64,000 nt of DNA. Origin: Saxibacter everestensis. Its GTDB lineage: Bacteria; Actinomycetota; Actinomycetes; Actinomycetales; Brevibacteriaceae. Shown here one piece after another: positions 54,266 through 63,215 of this stretch. The translations under genes and the position numbers were made by a program. How positions within the stretch are numbered: position 1 is the stretch's first letter; every line of letters starts with the position of its first letter. A model generated the notes under the pieces. It did no database searches and had not been told where the DNA came from. It was given only the letters and a program-made list of their open reading frames with translations. The stretch covers positions 1,331,856-1,395,855 of the forward strand of contig NZ_CP090958.1 of NCBI RefSeq assembly GCF_025787225.1, read 5' to 3'.

Positions 54266-55447
54266 ATGGTAACGACACTTCTGGATGCGATTCCTGAGAC
54301 CTGTGGCGGCAAGGCGGCGACGCTTGGCGCGCTGCTGCGGGAGGGATTGCCGGTGCCCGAGGGATTCGTGGTGCCGATCGCCGCGCATCACGCCGCCGGT
54401 AGAGAACCTCACCGGCGGTTGCCAGCTGCGCTCAGGCGAGAGGTGGCAGGAGCGCTTGCACGGATGGGGGATCCTCCGATGGCAGTGCGCTCCTCAGCCG
54501 CGAATGAGGACAGTGCAGACGCTTCGGCGGCGGGTCAGTATGAGAGCATCCTCGCCGTCCAGGGCGTGGAGGCCGTGGCTGACGCGATCCGCGACTGTTG
54601 GGCGTCGGCGTCCTCGGCCCGAGTTGCGAACTACTGGAACCGAACTGGAGGCGACGGGACGCGAGCGGAACCGGCGAAGATGGCGGTGCTCGTTCAGCGC
54701 CTTGTCGATGCCGATATCTCGGGCGTCATGTTCACTCCCGCGCGACCCGGCGATCACACCCGGATCGAAGCGAGCTGGGGTCTCGGCCTCGGCGTGGTAG
54801 GCGGAACCGTCACCCCGGATACCTTCGAGATTGCACCGAACGGAACTGTGCGGCGCACCATCGGTCGAAAGACGACACGTTTGGATCGGGGCGAAGGCCT
54901 CACGGGCGTGATCCGGCACGATGTTCCCGAGCATCAGCAGACTTTGTCGGCGCTGGACGACGCCACCGCAGTACGGCTCGCTGTGCTCGGAAACCGCGTG
55001 ACGGAACTTCTCGGGGGTTCGCAGGACATCGAGTGGGCGATCGCGGACGGAACGATATGGCTGCTCCAATCCAGGCCTGTCACGGCACCGCTCCCGCCGA
55101 TGCCAAGCCAAGCTTCGATTTCAGACGATGCCTTGCTGAGTGGAATCCCGGGCGCTCATGGTGCGGCGACCGGGAAAGCCCGCATCGTCAGCAGTCCCTC
55201 CGATTTCGGGCATGTCGAGATCGGCGACATCATTATCTGTCCGTACACCGATCCAGCATGGACACCCCTGTTCACGATCGCTGCCGGCGTGGTCACCGAG
55301 ACCGGCGGCGCGCTTTCCCATGCGGCGATCGTCGCCCGCGAATACGGTATCCCTGCCGTCCTCGGCGTCTCGGGCGCCACAACGCGCATACGAGACGGTG
55401 CCCGCATCACGCTCAACGGCTCAGCGGGAACGCTAACGCTGCACTGA
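54266..55447 (+). CDS. Two-domain PEP-utilising-type protein (ATP-grasp plus phospho-His domain)
   Basis: A 393-residue protein. Residues about 1-290 resemble the ATP-binding (PPDK/PEP synthase N-terminal) domain, with GGKAATLGALLREGLPVPEG and MAVRSSAANEDSADASAAGQ. Residues about 305-390 are the mobile phospho-His domain, with GGALSHAAIVAREYGIPAV. The C-terminal PEP/pyruvate barrel of PEP synthase and PPDK, and the middle drug-binding part of rifampin phosphotransferase, are both absent. The substrate is therefore unknown. The start at 54266 is chosen to leave the operator free; 54254 and 54197 are alternatives. The end overlaps the convergent serine hydrolase by 15 bp. Confidence 0.82.
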   Translation: MVTTLLDAIPETCGGKAATLGALLREGLPVPEGFVVPIAAHHAAGREPHRRLPAALRREVAGALARMGDPPMAVRSSAANEDSADASAAGQYESILAVQGVEAVADAIRDCWASASSARVANYWNRTGGDGTRAEPAKMAVLVQRLVDADISGVMFTPARPGDHTRIEASWGLGLGVVGGTVTPDTFEIAPNGTVRRTIGRKTTRLDRGEGLTGVIRHDVPEHQQTLSALDDATAVRLAVLGNRVTELLGGSQDIEWAIADGTIWLLQSRPVTAPLPPMPSQASISDDALLSGIPGAHGAATGKARIVSSPSDFGHVEIGDIIICPYTDPAWTPLFTIAAGVVTETGGALSHAAIVAREYGIPAVLGVSGATTRIRDGARITLNGSAGTLTLH

Positions 55448-56956
55448 CTGCCCGAGTCGTGCGAGACGAACGATAGTGAGGACACCGATACTGAGCGATG
55501 TTGCCAGGATGGCGATCACCGGAACCGGTGCTCCAGCGAACAGGACTGGCCAGGCCGCGGCGCGTCCAAGCAGGAGAGATCCCCAGACGGGGATTGTGAA
55601 CCCTGCTGTAGCTACAAGTGCCCCAGCCCCGAGTGTGAGGGACGCCCGGACCCTCTTGGCCCGTGACGCCCAGCGCCGACTACGCACCACTCCTCGCGCA
55701 CACATAGCGAGGACCACGAGCACAATGAGCGTGATAATGAGGTCGCGGCCGGGGCCCGGCACGGAAGGCGCCGCTCCAAGCGTTCCGCCCTCCGAATAGT
55801 CATAGAGGGCGGCCGCGACCTTGTACGGGTCGGGGGCTGAACTCGCTTGCAGAACTGCCACGCCGACTCCGTCGGGAAAGAGCCCCTGATAGGCACCGGT
55901 TCCGGCTCCCACCCCGGAATGTGAGACTCGTTCGACGCCCCCATCCGCCGGAGGCCCGCTGTACCAACCCAGCGCATAGAGCCCCCCTACCGGTGCTTGA
56001 CGGTGATGCATCTCTTCCCGCATCCCGGTCGAAAGCACGCCCTCACCGTCAGACAGGGCGCCCTGCTGGAAGCGTAACCAAATCCCCATATCGTGAGCGG
56101 TCGATGTCATTCCGCCACTGCCAGCCACCACGGCATCCGGAGCGGTGACTTGAACCGGCACCCCGTAGGCGTACGTGTGCCCGTCCGCACCTCCAACCTG
56201 GTCCCTGGTGGGTGCGCTCGTGGTCTCTGTCATTCCCAGCGGGTCGAGGATCTTCCGCTCCAGGTAGGTCTCCAGGTCCATGTCGGAGACTTCTTCGATG
56301 AGCCACGCGCAGATCCAGTAGTTGGGATTCGAATAGGCCCAGTCGGTTCCAGGATCAAAGTCCAGGTGACTGCGCGAGAGGAGGGCCACGGCTTCCCGTG
56401 GGGAACTCGGCCCGGCGCTGTACTGATTGAAACCAAGGCTCGCATCCGTGAGTCCACTCGACTGGTTCAGCACCTCTCGCACGGTGATCGTTTCAGCGCG
56501 AGAATCGTCGATCCGAAGGTCGGGCAGATACTCGACGACCGGGGTGTCGAGGTCGATGTGTTTCTCCTCGACTAGTTGCATGACGGCCGTGGCTGTGAAG
56601 GACTTCGAGAGCGATTCGATACGGAAGGGAGTGTGTTCATCGACCGGGCGTCCGCCGATACTGCCGGCTCCTGTTTCAACTTCCACCTCGTCACCCCGAG
56701 TGACGACCACCGCGGTTGCCGGAACTCCACCCGCGCTCACCTCTTCCAGCCATGCGTGAACATCCTTCGCCGGCGCCGCCATGGCACGACTGGGCAACGT
56801 CAGCAGAAGGAACTGCGCCACGAGAGCGAAGATCAGCCCACAGGCGAGAGGAAGCGGCCGCAAGATTCGGGTGCGTGCATTTGCGAGTCTTGGCCAGCTC
56901 CTTGTGCCGGTGTAATGCTCTATTCGGTCTATGGACGTGGGTGAGGTTCTGCTCAT
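55433..56956 (-). CDS. Membrane-bound serine hydrolase (beta-lactamase/class C PBP fold)
   Basis: A 507-residue protein. After an N-terminal helix (about 33-60) comes the serine hydrolase domain with nucleophile SLSK in RIESLSKSFTATAVMQL, the YxN motif in WAYSNPNYWI, and HSG in VSHSGVGAGTGAY. About residues 395-500 hold three membrane helices. Activity is probably on peptidoglycan peptides or small esters outside the cell. It is divergent from a two-component system and may be its target. Confidence 0.87.
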   Translation of the reverse strand: MSRTSPTSIDRIEHYTGTRSWPRLANARTRILRPLPLACGLIFALVAQFLLLTLPSRAMAAPAKDVHAWLEEVSAGGVPATAVVVTRGDEVEVETGAGSIGGRPVDEHTPFRIESLSKSFTATAVMQLVEEKHIDLDTPVVEYLPDLRIDDSRAETITVREVLNQSSGLTDASLGFNQYSAGPSSPREAVALLSRSHLDFDPGTDWAYSNPNYWICAWLIEEVSDMDLETYLERKILDPLGMTETTSAPTRDQVGGADGHTYAYGVPVQVTAPDAVVAGSGGMTSTAHDMGIWLRFQQGALSDGEGVLSTGMREEMHHRQAPVGGLYALGWYSGPPADGGVERVSHSGVGAGTGAYQGLFPDGVGVAVLQASSAPDPYKVAAALYDYSEGGTLGAAPSVPGPGRDLIITLIVLVVLAMCARGVVRSRRWASRAKRVRASLTLGAGALVATAGFTIPVWGSLLLGRAAAWPVLFAGAPVPVIAILATSLSIGVLTIVRLARLGQSVQR

Positions 56957-57078
56957 GGCGACTACTTTAGGAGCGCGTATCCGCCCTCGGGCAGAGCCGT
57001 CCAGCCCCTCTTGTCATGGGTCAGGACCCTCCGAACGGCGGGTGTGCGTGGGCCGTGGATGCTGGGAGACTGGAAGGC

Positions 57079-58227
57079 ATGTCTAATGTTCTGGCCTGGG
57101 TCGCCATCCTTCTGCCGGTTCTCGTAGCCGCAGTGCTTACGGGGCGTCTGCTGCTGCTGCAACGACGCGAGGCAGAACTCGGCTGGGAACTGGCCGCACA
57201 GAAGGAGTCGAGGGCCGCGGAAACAGAACAGCGCATCCGCTCCGAACACGCCGCCGAACTTGCCCGCACGGTGCACGACGACCTGGGGCACCGTCTGACG
57301 CTTGCCTCGATCGAGGCCGCTGCTTTGCGCACCCGGGCCGGTGACGACCTCGCACCCGCTCTTGAGCAGTTGCGTGCTTCGATCGCAGGCTGCGTGGAAG
57401 CACTGAACCGATCGGTCACCGGACTCGGCACCAAGGACGAACATGCCGGGCTGGCGGAGAGAATCGACGAGATCGCCGCCGGTATCCGCCGGGCTGGTGC
57501 TTCGGTGCAGGTCGAGGTCCAAACCGGTCTGAACGCGATATCGGAATCTGCAGGGCCAACATCATCGGCTCGCGCGAGTGCCGCCGCCGTCGCAGTCGTG
57601 CGGGAGGGGTGTACTAATGTGCTACGGCACGCCCCGGGATCTCCGATCCGTGTTCGGGTCCGAAGGGAACAGGACGACGTCGTGGTCGCAGTGGAGAACC
57701 TTGGAGCTGACACCGCCGCCGATCCTTCCGTACTCCCGACCGGGAGCGGTCATGGCCTCCAAGGACTAATTGACCAAGTCGAGGAAATCGGGGGCTCGCT
57801 AGGGGCAGGACCTCGTGATGACGGGTGGCTCGTTCAGGCCCGCATCCCGTCTCATCCCACGGCCAGGGTTGACGAGGCTCGCCGCGTGGTTTCGATCCGT
57901 CGTCGTCGCACGCGGAGGATGCTAGTCGTACTCCCTCTGGTGACTGCGGTAGTCATGGTCGCGCTTCCGGTGGGGGCGGTGCTCGGTCAGGCGGCCCTCT
58001 CCCGCATTTCCGCAGAGGACCTTGCAGCTATCAGCATCGGTCAGCAAGAGGGAGACGCCCGTTCTCGGCTACCGGTGATGGACATGCAATCACCGCCACC
58101 GCAGGTTGGTGCGGGATCGTGCCACCATTATGAAGCAACCTTCAGTCCTTTTGAGCGCACGGAGGTGTACGAGGTGTGCTTCACCGGCGGCCAGGTCGGT
58201 TCGAAGACGATAATCCCAGCGCCATGA
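57079..58227 (+). CDS. Sensor histidine kinase with C-terminal membrane and outer domain
   Basis: A 382-residue kinase of the NarL-partner (HisKA_3) type. An N-terminal helix (about 3-24) is followed by the His box ARTVHDDLGHRLTLAS and an ATPase domain with VREGCTNVLRHA and GHGLQGLIDQVEEIGGSLGA. After the ATPase, residues about 300-320 form a membrane helix, and the last 60-70 residues (from ISAEDLAAISIGQQEGDARS) would lie outside the cell. This is opposite to the usual sensor-first layout. It overlaps the response regulator by 4 nt. The start at 57079 is chosen over 57016. Confidence 0.88.
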   Translation: MSNVLAWVAILLPVLVAAVLTGRLLLLQRREAELGWELAAQKESRAAETEQRIRSEHAAELARTVHDDLGHRLTLASIEAAALRTRAGDDLAPALEQLRASIAGCVEALNRSVTGLGTKDEHAGLAERIDEIAAGIRRAGASVQVEVQTGLNAISESAGPTSSARASAAAVAVVREGCTNVLRHAPGSPIRVRVRREQDDVVVAVENLGADTAADPSVLPTGSGHGLQGLIDQVEEIGGSLGAGPRDDGWLVQARIPSHPTARVDEARRVVSIRRRRTRRMLVVLPLVTAVVMVALPVGAVLGQAALSRISAEDLAAISIGQQEGDARSRLPVMDMQSPPPQVGAGSCHHYEATFSPFERTEVYEVCFTGGQVGSKTIIPAP

Positions 58228-58904
58228 CGCCCACCGCTGCTGAAAATGCCGTTCCGTCGCCGATCCGGGTCGGGCTCATCGACGATGAACCTCTCATCCG
58301 GGCCGGACTGCGCACGATCCTCGAAGCTGACCCGGCAATCCGGGTGGTGCTCGAACATGGAGATGGTCTCGGGGCCGTTTCTGCCGTCCAGGGGGCCGGA
58401 TGCGACGTGGTCTTGATGGATGTGCGGATGCCGGGGCGCTCCGGGCTGGACGCGATCGATGACTTACGCGCTGCCGGGATCTCGGCGCGTCTCGTTGTTT
58501 TGACCACTTTCGCTGACGCAGAGTACCTGCGACGGGCCGTGGAGGCGTCCGTGGACGGGTACGTGACAAAGGCAAGCGCCCCCGATGACCTCATTGCCGC
58601 GGTGCGCACCGTGTATGCGGGTGGGGCAGCCCTCTCACCGGTCGTTGCCCGCTGGCTGCTTGAGAATGCGGCCGGGCCGATGACACGACAGGCCGACGCC
58701 CGTCAGGCTGTTTCGCAACTCACCGAGCGGCAACAGGAGGTGCTCCTGGGTATCGCACGCGGTGAGGAGAATGCTCAGATTGCCCGAAATATGCATCTCG
58801 CCGATGCAACGGTCAAGGGATACGTCAGTGAGATTCTTCAGCGGCTCAACGTGACCCGCCGGGTGCAGGCGGCCGTGCTCGCCCATCAAGCCGGCCTGAT
58901 GTAA
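58224..58904 (+). CDS. LuxR/NarL-family response regulator
   Basis: A 226-residue regulator. The receiver domain has the acidic pair in GLIDDEPLIRAGLR and the phosphoacceptor in CDVVLMDVRMPGRSG. The C-terminal LuxR helix-turn-helix is in TERQQEVLLGIARGEENA and ATVKGYVSEILQRL. It is coupled by ATGA overlap to the histidine kinase. It probably controls the divergent serine hydrolase. Confidence 0.93.
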   Translation: MTPTAAENAVPSPIRVGLIDDEPLIRAGLRTILEADPAIRVVLEHGDGLGAVSAVQGAGCDVVLMDVRMPGRSGLDAIDDLRAAGISARLVVLTTFADAEYLRRAVEASVDGYVTKASAPDDLIAAVRTVYAGGAALSPVVARWLLENAAGPMTRQADARQAVSQLTERQQEVLLGIARGEENAQIARNMHLADATVKGYVSEILQRLNVTRRVQAAVLAHQAGLM

Positions 58905-58909
58905 ATTCC

Positions 58910-59010
58910 GGCCCACCCAAGGGTTCTCGTGCTCGGCCCAGAGGGACTCGATCCCCTACTGCTCGCTGGCGCTCGCAGCGGGGGCCCACCCAAGGGGTTC
59001 TCATGCTCGG
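58910..59010. repeat. 27-28 bp direct repeats flanking a tRNA-Val 3' fragment
   Basis: GGCCCACCCAAGGGTTCTCG occurs at 58910 and, with one extra G and one change, at 58983; each is followed by a TGCTCGG end. Between them, GGCCCAGAGGGACTCGA at 58935-58951 is identical to the 3' end of the tRNA-Val gene (59067-59083). It looks like an att-site-like or tRNA-end duplication. No integrase is present in the window. Confidence 0.75.
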
Positions 59011-59018
59011 TCAGATAT

Positions 59019-59061
59019 TGGAAAATGGCCCCGACCAAAGAGCGGTCGGAGCCATTTTCCA
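59019..59061. terminator. Bidirectional hairpin terminator
   Basis: Arms of 18 bp with one mismatch surround the loop AAAGAGC: TGGAAAATGGC...CCGACC and GGTCGG...GCCATTTTCCA. AT-rich outer ends give U-rich tails. It lies between the response regulator gene and the convergent tRNA-Val. Confidence 0.85.
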
Positions 59062-59064
59062 TTG

Positions 59065-59138
59065 TGGGCCCAGAGGGACTCGAACCCCCGACCCTCTCGG
59101 TGTAAACGAGATGCTCTAGCCAACTGAGCTATAGGCCC
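59065..59138 (-). tRNA. tRNA-Val (anticodon UAC)
   Basis: On the minus strand the cloverleaf has acceptor GGGCCTA/TGGGCCC, anticodon stem TCTCG/CGAGA around TTTACAC with anticodon TAC, and T-arm GGGGGTTCGAGTCCCTC. CCA is not encoded. Its 3' end is copied at 58935-58951. Confidence 0.93.
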
Positions 59139-59227
59139 GTGCGCCGCCCGCGGATCATTCGATCGCCAGTGGCAACGAAGAATGATTCTGCCATAGTTTT
59201 TTCGACCGGCACAATTCCGGCCAGCAC

Positions 59228-60742
59228 TTACGCATCTCGCAGTTGCCGTTTAAGGATCTTTCCACTCGCATTGCGGGGGAGCGAGCCGACGATCTCCACT
59301 CGTTTCGGCACTTTGAAGCCGGCGAGGCGGTCCTTGACGTGCGATATCACCTGGTCCCCGGTCAGCTCACCTTTCGTCACCACGAAAGCGGTGATCGCCT
59401 CGATCCACTTCTCGTCCGGCACACCGACTACGGCTGCCTCGGCAACGCCATCCAGTTCGTAAATCACGTCCTCGACCTGCCGGGATGCGACCATCACGCC
59501 ACCGGTATTGATCACGTCCTTCACCCGATCCACCACGGTGATGTAACCGGCTTCGTCGCGGCGCACGAGATCCCCGGAATGGAACCAGCCATCTCGGAAC
59601 GCCTCTGCCGTCTCATCGGGCTTCTCCCAGTAGCCCTCGCACAGCTGGGGTGAGCGGTACAGGATCTCGCCCGCCTCGCCATCCGCCACGTCGTTTCCAT
59701 CGGCATCGACCACCCGGATCGATACGAAGAACACCGGCCGTCCGGCCGACTCGGGGTGTGCCGCATGGTCCGCAGGGGTAAGCACCGTGCACAGCGGCCC
59801 CATTTCGGACTGTCCGAAGCAGTTGTAGAAGCCGAGTTGTGGCAAGCGTTGCTGCAACCGGGACAGAACAGGCCCGGGCATTATCGACGCCCCGTAGAAC
59901 GCCTTACGCAGGCTGTCGAGGTTCCGGCTACTCAGCTCCTCGTGGTTGGCGATCGCCACCCAGACCGTCGGCGCGGCGAAGAATGAATCGATTCCTTGTT
60001 CCTCTATTGTCGCCAAGACCGTCGCGGGATCCGGGCCGGTCAGAATCCGGGATGTCGCTCCCACCGCCAGGTATGGCATCAGGAACACATGCATCTGAGC
60101 TGAGTGATAGAGCGGCAGGGCATGCAGCGGAGAGTCGTCGGTGTCAAGGTTGAGGCTGATGACCGATGACACGTACTGATGGATCAGCGCCCGGTGCGTC
60201 ATCACGGCACCCTTCGGTGCCGCGGTCGTACCGGAGGTATAGAGCAACTGCGCGACATCGCCGTCGGAGACATTGAACAGGCTGTTGTCGATCGGCTCGT
60301 CCGACCGGCCGTTCTCGGCCCAGTCCAACACGCTGTCTTCCTGGCCACTCAGACTGAAAAGGCGGAGCGATTCCGGGCCGGCGACGGACTCGACATTGCC
60401 GCGGAGCTCGTCGTCGACCAGGACCGCGGCCGCGCCGGACTGCTGAATAAGATAGCGCAGCTCATCTCCGCTGAGCTGGAAGTTCACTGGAACGTGGATC
60501 ACGCCCGCCCGGGCGCACGCCAGAAAGCCGATCAGGTAGGCGTCGGAGTTCTTTCCGTACGCGGCGACGCGATCGCCCGGCGCGATCCCGGCTTCGAGCA
60601 GCCGGACCGCCACCGCGGAAACCGCACGGTCGAGTTCGAGGAACGTCCAGGAGCGATCATCGAAGTGAATCGCGGTCTTGCCGGGGTGTCGTTCGCTGCT
60701 GCGCTGCAAAAGATCACCGATGACGCTTCCTCGCATATCCAT
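59228..60742 (-). CDS. Acyl-CoA synthetase (AMP-forming, FadD-like)
   Basis: A 504-residue adenylate-forming enzyme. The AMP-binding motif is YTSGTTAAPKGAVMTHRA, the hinge is in DGWFHSGDLVRRDEAGYI and the catalytic Lys in LPRNASGKILKRQL. It probably activates a fatty or related acid to its CoA ester. The ATG at 60742 is chosen because it is only 17 bp from the divergent Nif3-like ATG and preceded by a -10 element; an upstream frame has no family content. Confidence 0.9.
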   Translation of the reverse strand: MDMRGSVIGDLLQRSSERHPGKTAIHFDDRSWTFLELDRAVSAVAVRLLEAGIAPGDRVAAYGKNSDAYLIGFLACARAGVIHVPVNFQLSGDELRYLIQQSGAAAVLVDDELRGNVESVAGPESLRLFSLSGQEDSVLDWAENGRSDEPIDNSLFNVSDGDVAQLLYTSGTTAAPKGAVMTHRALIHQYVSSVISLNLDTDDSPLHALPLYHSAQMHVFLMPYLAVGATSRILTGPDPATVLATIEEQGIDSFFAAPTVWVAIANHEELSSRNLDSLRKAFYGASIMPGPVLSRLQQRLPQLGFYNCFGQSEMGPLCTVLTPADHAAHPESAGRPVFFVSIRVVDADGNDVADGEAGEILYRSPQLCEGYWEKPDETAEAFRDGWFHSGDLVRRDEAGYITVVDRVKDVINTGGVMVASRQVEDVIYELDGVAEAAVVGVPDEKWIEAITAFVVTKGELTGDQVISHVKDRLAGFKVPKRVEIVGSLPRNASGKILKRQLRDA

Positions 60743-60747
60743 GCCCT

Positions 60748-60754
60748 TAACGTA
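60748..60754. promoter_or_regulatory. Overlapping divergent -10 elements for leaderless genes
   Basis: TAACGT (60748-60753, plus strand) lies exactly 6 nt before the ATG at 60760. TACGTT (60754-60749, minus strand) lies exactly 6 nt before the ATG at 60742. The two share the central ACGT. The symmetry suggests two leaderless messages from one short region. Confidence 0.6.
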
Positions 60755-60759
60755 GAGGG

Positions 60760-61647
60760 ATGCTAGCGAAAAATACAGACCAGGGGCCGACACTCGCGCA
60801 GGTGCTCGCAGTTGCGGAACGGCTCTGGCCTTACGACACAGCCGAAAGCTGGGATGTCGTCGGCCTTGCGGTCGGCGATCCCAGCCGGGAAATCCGGACC
60901 ATTCTGTTCGCCGTCGACCCGGTCGATGCGACTATCGCCGAGGCGGAAGCGGTCGGCGCTGACCTGCTCTTCACTCACCATCCGCTGTTGCTGCGCGGGG
61001 TGACATCGGTGGCCGCCAACACCACCAAGGGTGGCGCCATCGACAGACTGATCCGCGGAAACATTGCCCTGTTCAATGCCCACACCAACGCGGATGGCGC
61101 TATCGGCGGGGTCTCCGAGGTACTGATCGAAGCGCTTGGGATTACCAGGTCGCGACCGCTTGACGACCCTGACTCGATCGAACCTGTGTTTGGCATCGGC
61201 CGGGTCGGCAACCTCCCGACGTCGGTCTCGCTGCGCGAATTTGCCGAGACTGTGGCTGCTGCAATGCCAGCCACCAAGGGCGGCGTCCGGGTATCCGGCG
61301 ACCTCGACGCCGACGTCCGGCGGGTAGCGGTCTGTGGTGGGGCGGGTGACGGCTACTTCGACCAGGTCCGGGCGGCCGGCGCCGACGTGTACGTCACGGC
61401 GGATCTGCGCCATCATCCTGCCTCGGAAGCGCGTGAGCAGGCGGCACGGCCGGCATTGGAATCCGCCGGACGTGGCGCTGCGGGAACGCCGCATCTGATC
61501 GACGTCTCGCATTGGGCTAGTGAGTCGCTGTGGCTGCACGCGGCGGCGGCCGAAATCCGTAGTGCGCTCGCCCAGCAAGGTACTACTGTGGAGACAATCG
61601 TGAGTTCCGTGGTGACCGATCCATGGACGCTTCGCCTGCCGACTTAG
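60760..61647 (+). CDS. Nif3-like dinuclear metal-centre protein
   Basis: A 295-residue member of the Nif3/YbgI family. Metal ligands are in LLFTHHPLLLRG and FNAHTNADGA, and a late His in HLIDVSHWASE. The family forms hexameric rings with two metal ions; a GTP cyclohydrolase-like or other hydrolase activity is suspected. It precedes a zinc-ribbon protein, a common pairing in actinobacteria. Confidence 0.92.
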   Translation: MLAKNTDQGPTLAQVLAVAERLWPYDTAESWDVVGLAVGDPSREIRTILFAVDPVDATIAEAEAVGADLLFTHHPLLLRGVTSVAANTTKGGAIDRLIRGNIALFNAHTNADGAIGGVSEVLIEALGITRSRPLDDPDSIEPVFGIGRVGNLPTSVSLREFAETVAAAMPATKGGVRVSGDLDADVRRVAVCGGAGDGYFDQVRAAGADVYVTADLRHHPASEAREQAARPALESAGRGAAGTPHLIDVSHWASESLWLHAAAAEIRSALAQQGTTVETIVSSVVTDPWTLRLPT

Positions 61648-61661
61648 AAAGTGAGATCGTC

Positions 61662-62390
61662 GTGGCAAAAGCCTCCGCCGCTGATCAACATGCCCTGCTG
61701 AACGTCCAAAGCCTGGATTCGAAACTCCTTCAGCTGGCACACAAGGCGAAGTCGCTGCCGGAAATTGCCGATCTGGCGAAGCTCGCCGAACGCCGTGCAG
61801 AGTTCAACGAGCGACTTTCGGCCTCGGAGCGCGAGCTTGAGGCCGCTGCTTCGGCGCTTCAATCGTCCGAACAGGAAGTGGCGGCGGTGCAGAGCCGGAT
61901 CGACAGGAACCAGTCCCGGCTGGACACCGGCACCGGAAGTTCGAAGGACCTGACAGCGCTGCAGACGGACGTGGCGCACCTCAGCGAGCGGCGCGGTGAC
62001 CTCGAGCTGATCGAGCTGGAGCACATGGAGGCGGTCGAGGCGGTCAGCGAAACTGTCGACGCGCTGACGCAGGAACGTTCTGGCATCGATGCCGAATCGG
62101 CCGAATTAGAAACCGCCCGGGACAAGGCGCTGTCCGAGATCGAGAGCGAACGTGCCGATGTCGAAACTGAGCGTGCGTCCGCGGTCGCCGGCATCGATCC
62201 CGATCTGGTGCGGCTCTACGAGAAGCTCCGGTCAACCCTTGACGGGGTTGGTGCGGCCGCGCTGCGCCGAAACGCCTGTGAAGGTTGCGGTCAGCAGTTC
62301 AGCCCGACCCAGCTGAATGAGATCGAGGACCGGGCGGATGACGATATCGTGCGGTGCGAGGAGTGCGACCGGATCCTGGTCAGGCTGTAG
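61662..62390 (+). CDS. Coiled-coil C4 zinc-ribbon protein (DUF164/CdsZ type)
   Basis: A 242-residue protein with a long coiled coil (about 20-185) and a C-terminal zinc ribbon with Cys pairs in NACEGCGQQFS and VRCEECDRILVRL. Members may act as RNA- or protein-binding scaffolds. The GTG at 61662 lies after the Nif3-like stop; an ATG at 61623 would overlap that gene and has no ribosome site. It is followed by yaaA on the other strand. Confidence 0.88.
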   Translation: MAKASAADQHALLNVQSLDSKLLQLAHKAKSLPEIADLAKLAERRAEFNERLSASERELEAAASALQSSEQEVAAVQSRIDRNQSRLDTGTGSSKDLTALQTDVAHLSERRGDLELIELEHMEAVEAVSETVDALTQERSGIDAESAELETARDKALSEIESERADVETERASAVAGIDPDLVRLYEKLRSTLDGVGAAALRRNACEGCGQQFSPTQLNEIEDRADDDIVRCEECDRILVRL

Positions 62391-62396
62391 ACATCG

Positions 62397-63158
62397 CTAT
62401 TTCAGCACGATATCGAGCTGACAAGGTGTGCCGCCGCGGACAGGGACGAGTTCCGCCGTCCACTTTTCATTCGCCGCCGCGAGCAGCTGGGCCGGCGTCC
62501 GGGGTGGCCGGCCATCGCGCTCCAGCAGGTGCCGGGTGAGTTCGCCCCGGGTTTCCTTGGCCATATGCGAAATGACGCTGCGGCTGCCGGCAGCTTCGCG
62601 GAAGACCCGGACCGCCACGGTCCGATCCGTCGGTGGCTTCCAGGCAGCGGAATAGGTCGATGAGCGACAGTCAACCACAAGCTGGCCGTCCGACGCCTGG
62701 TCGAGCAGCGGGGTCAGCCGCGGCTTCCACCAGCTGGCCAGCTTGCCGGTCCCTGGCAGCGCGGCGGCCATCGAGAGCCGGTATGCCGGGATCCTGTCCC
62801 GCAGTCCGACGGCGCCCCAGAGTCCGGAAAACACCAGCACTGATTCCCTGGCGCGTTTCCGGCCGCGAGCAGAAAGGCTGGCAGCGCCGAGAGCGTTGAA
62901 GAGCACGCCGGTGTAGATTCTGGCGGCGGTCGCTGCTGGTTCCGACTCCAGACCGGTGTTTCGCCGGACATCGTCGAGCAGTGAACTACCGACCCCGAGG
63001 ATCTCCAGAGCGTCATCCGCGGCCGAGACCTCGGCAAGCCGTTTCATCAGCTCGGCGCGATCGGTGGCCAGCGAGGGAAAGGTGAGGGACTCGAGGGTGA
63101 CGGGCCGTCCCGACGCGACCGGGGTCTTGCCCTCAGAGGGCGGCAGCAATATCAGCAC
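62397..63158 (-). CDS. yaaA: YaaA family peroxide-stress protein
   Basis: A 253-residue protein of the YaaA/DUF328 family, beginning MLILLPPSEGKTPVASGRP. The segment YTGVLFNALGAASLSARGR and SGLWGAVGLRDRIPAYRLSM are typical. In E. coli, YaaA limits free iron under peroxide stress. It is convergent with the zinc-ribbon gene (stop codons 7 bp apart) and divergent from the RNB gene. Confidence 0.92.
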   Translation of the reverse strand: MLILLPPSEGKTPVASGRPVTLESLTFPSLATDRAELMKRLAEVSAADDALEILGVGSSLLDDVRRNTGLESEPAATAARIYTGVLFNALGAASLSARGRKRARESVLVFSGLWGAVGLRDRIPAYRLSMAAALPGTGKLASWWKPRLTPLLDQASDGQLVVDCRSSTYSAAWKPPTDRTVAVRVFREAAGSRSVISHMAKETRGELTRHLLERDGRPPRTPAQLLAAANEKWTAELVPVRGGTPCQLDIVLK

Positions 63159-63215
63159 GGCTAAACCCTAGCCAAGCCGTGCCATCAGACGCACATCTGA
63201 CCTAATGTTGGATTC

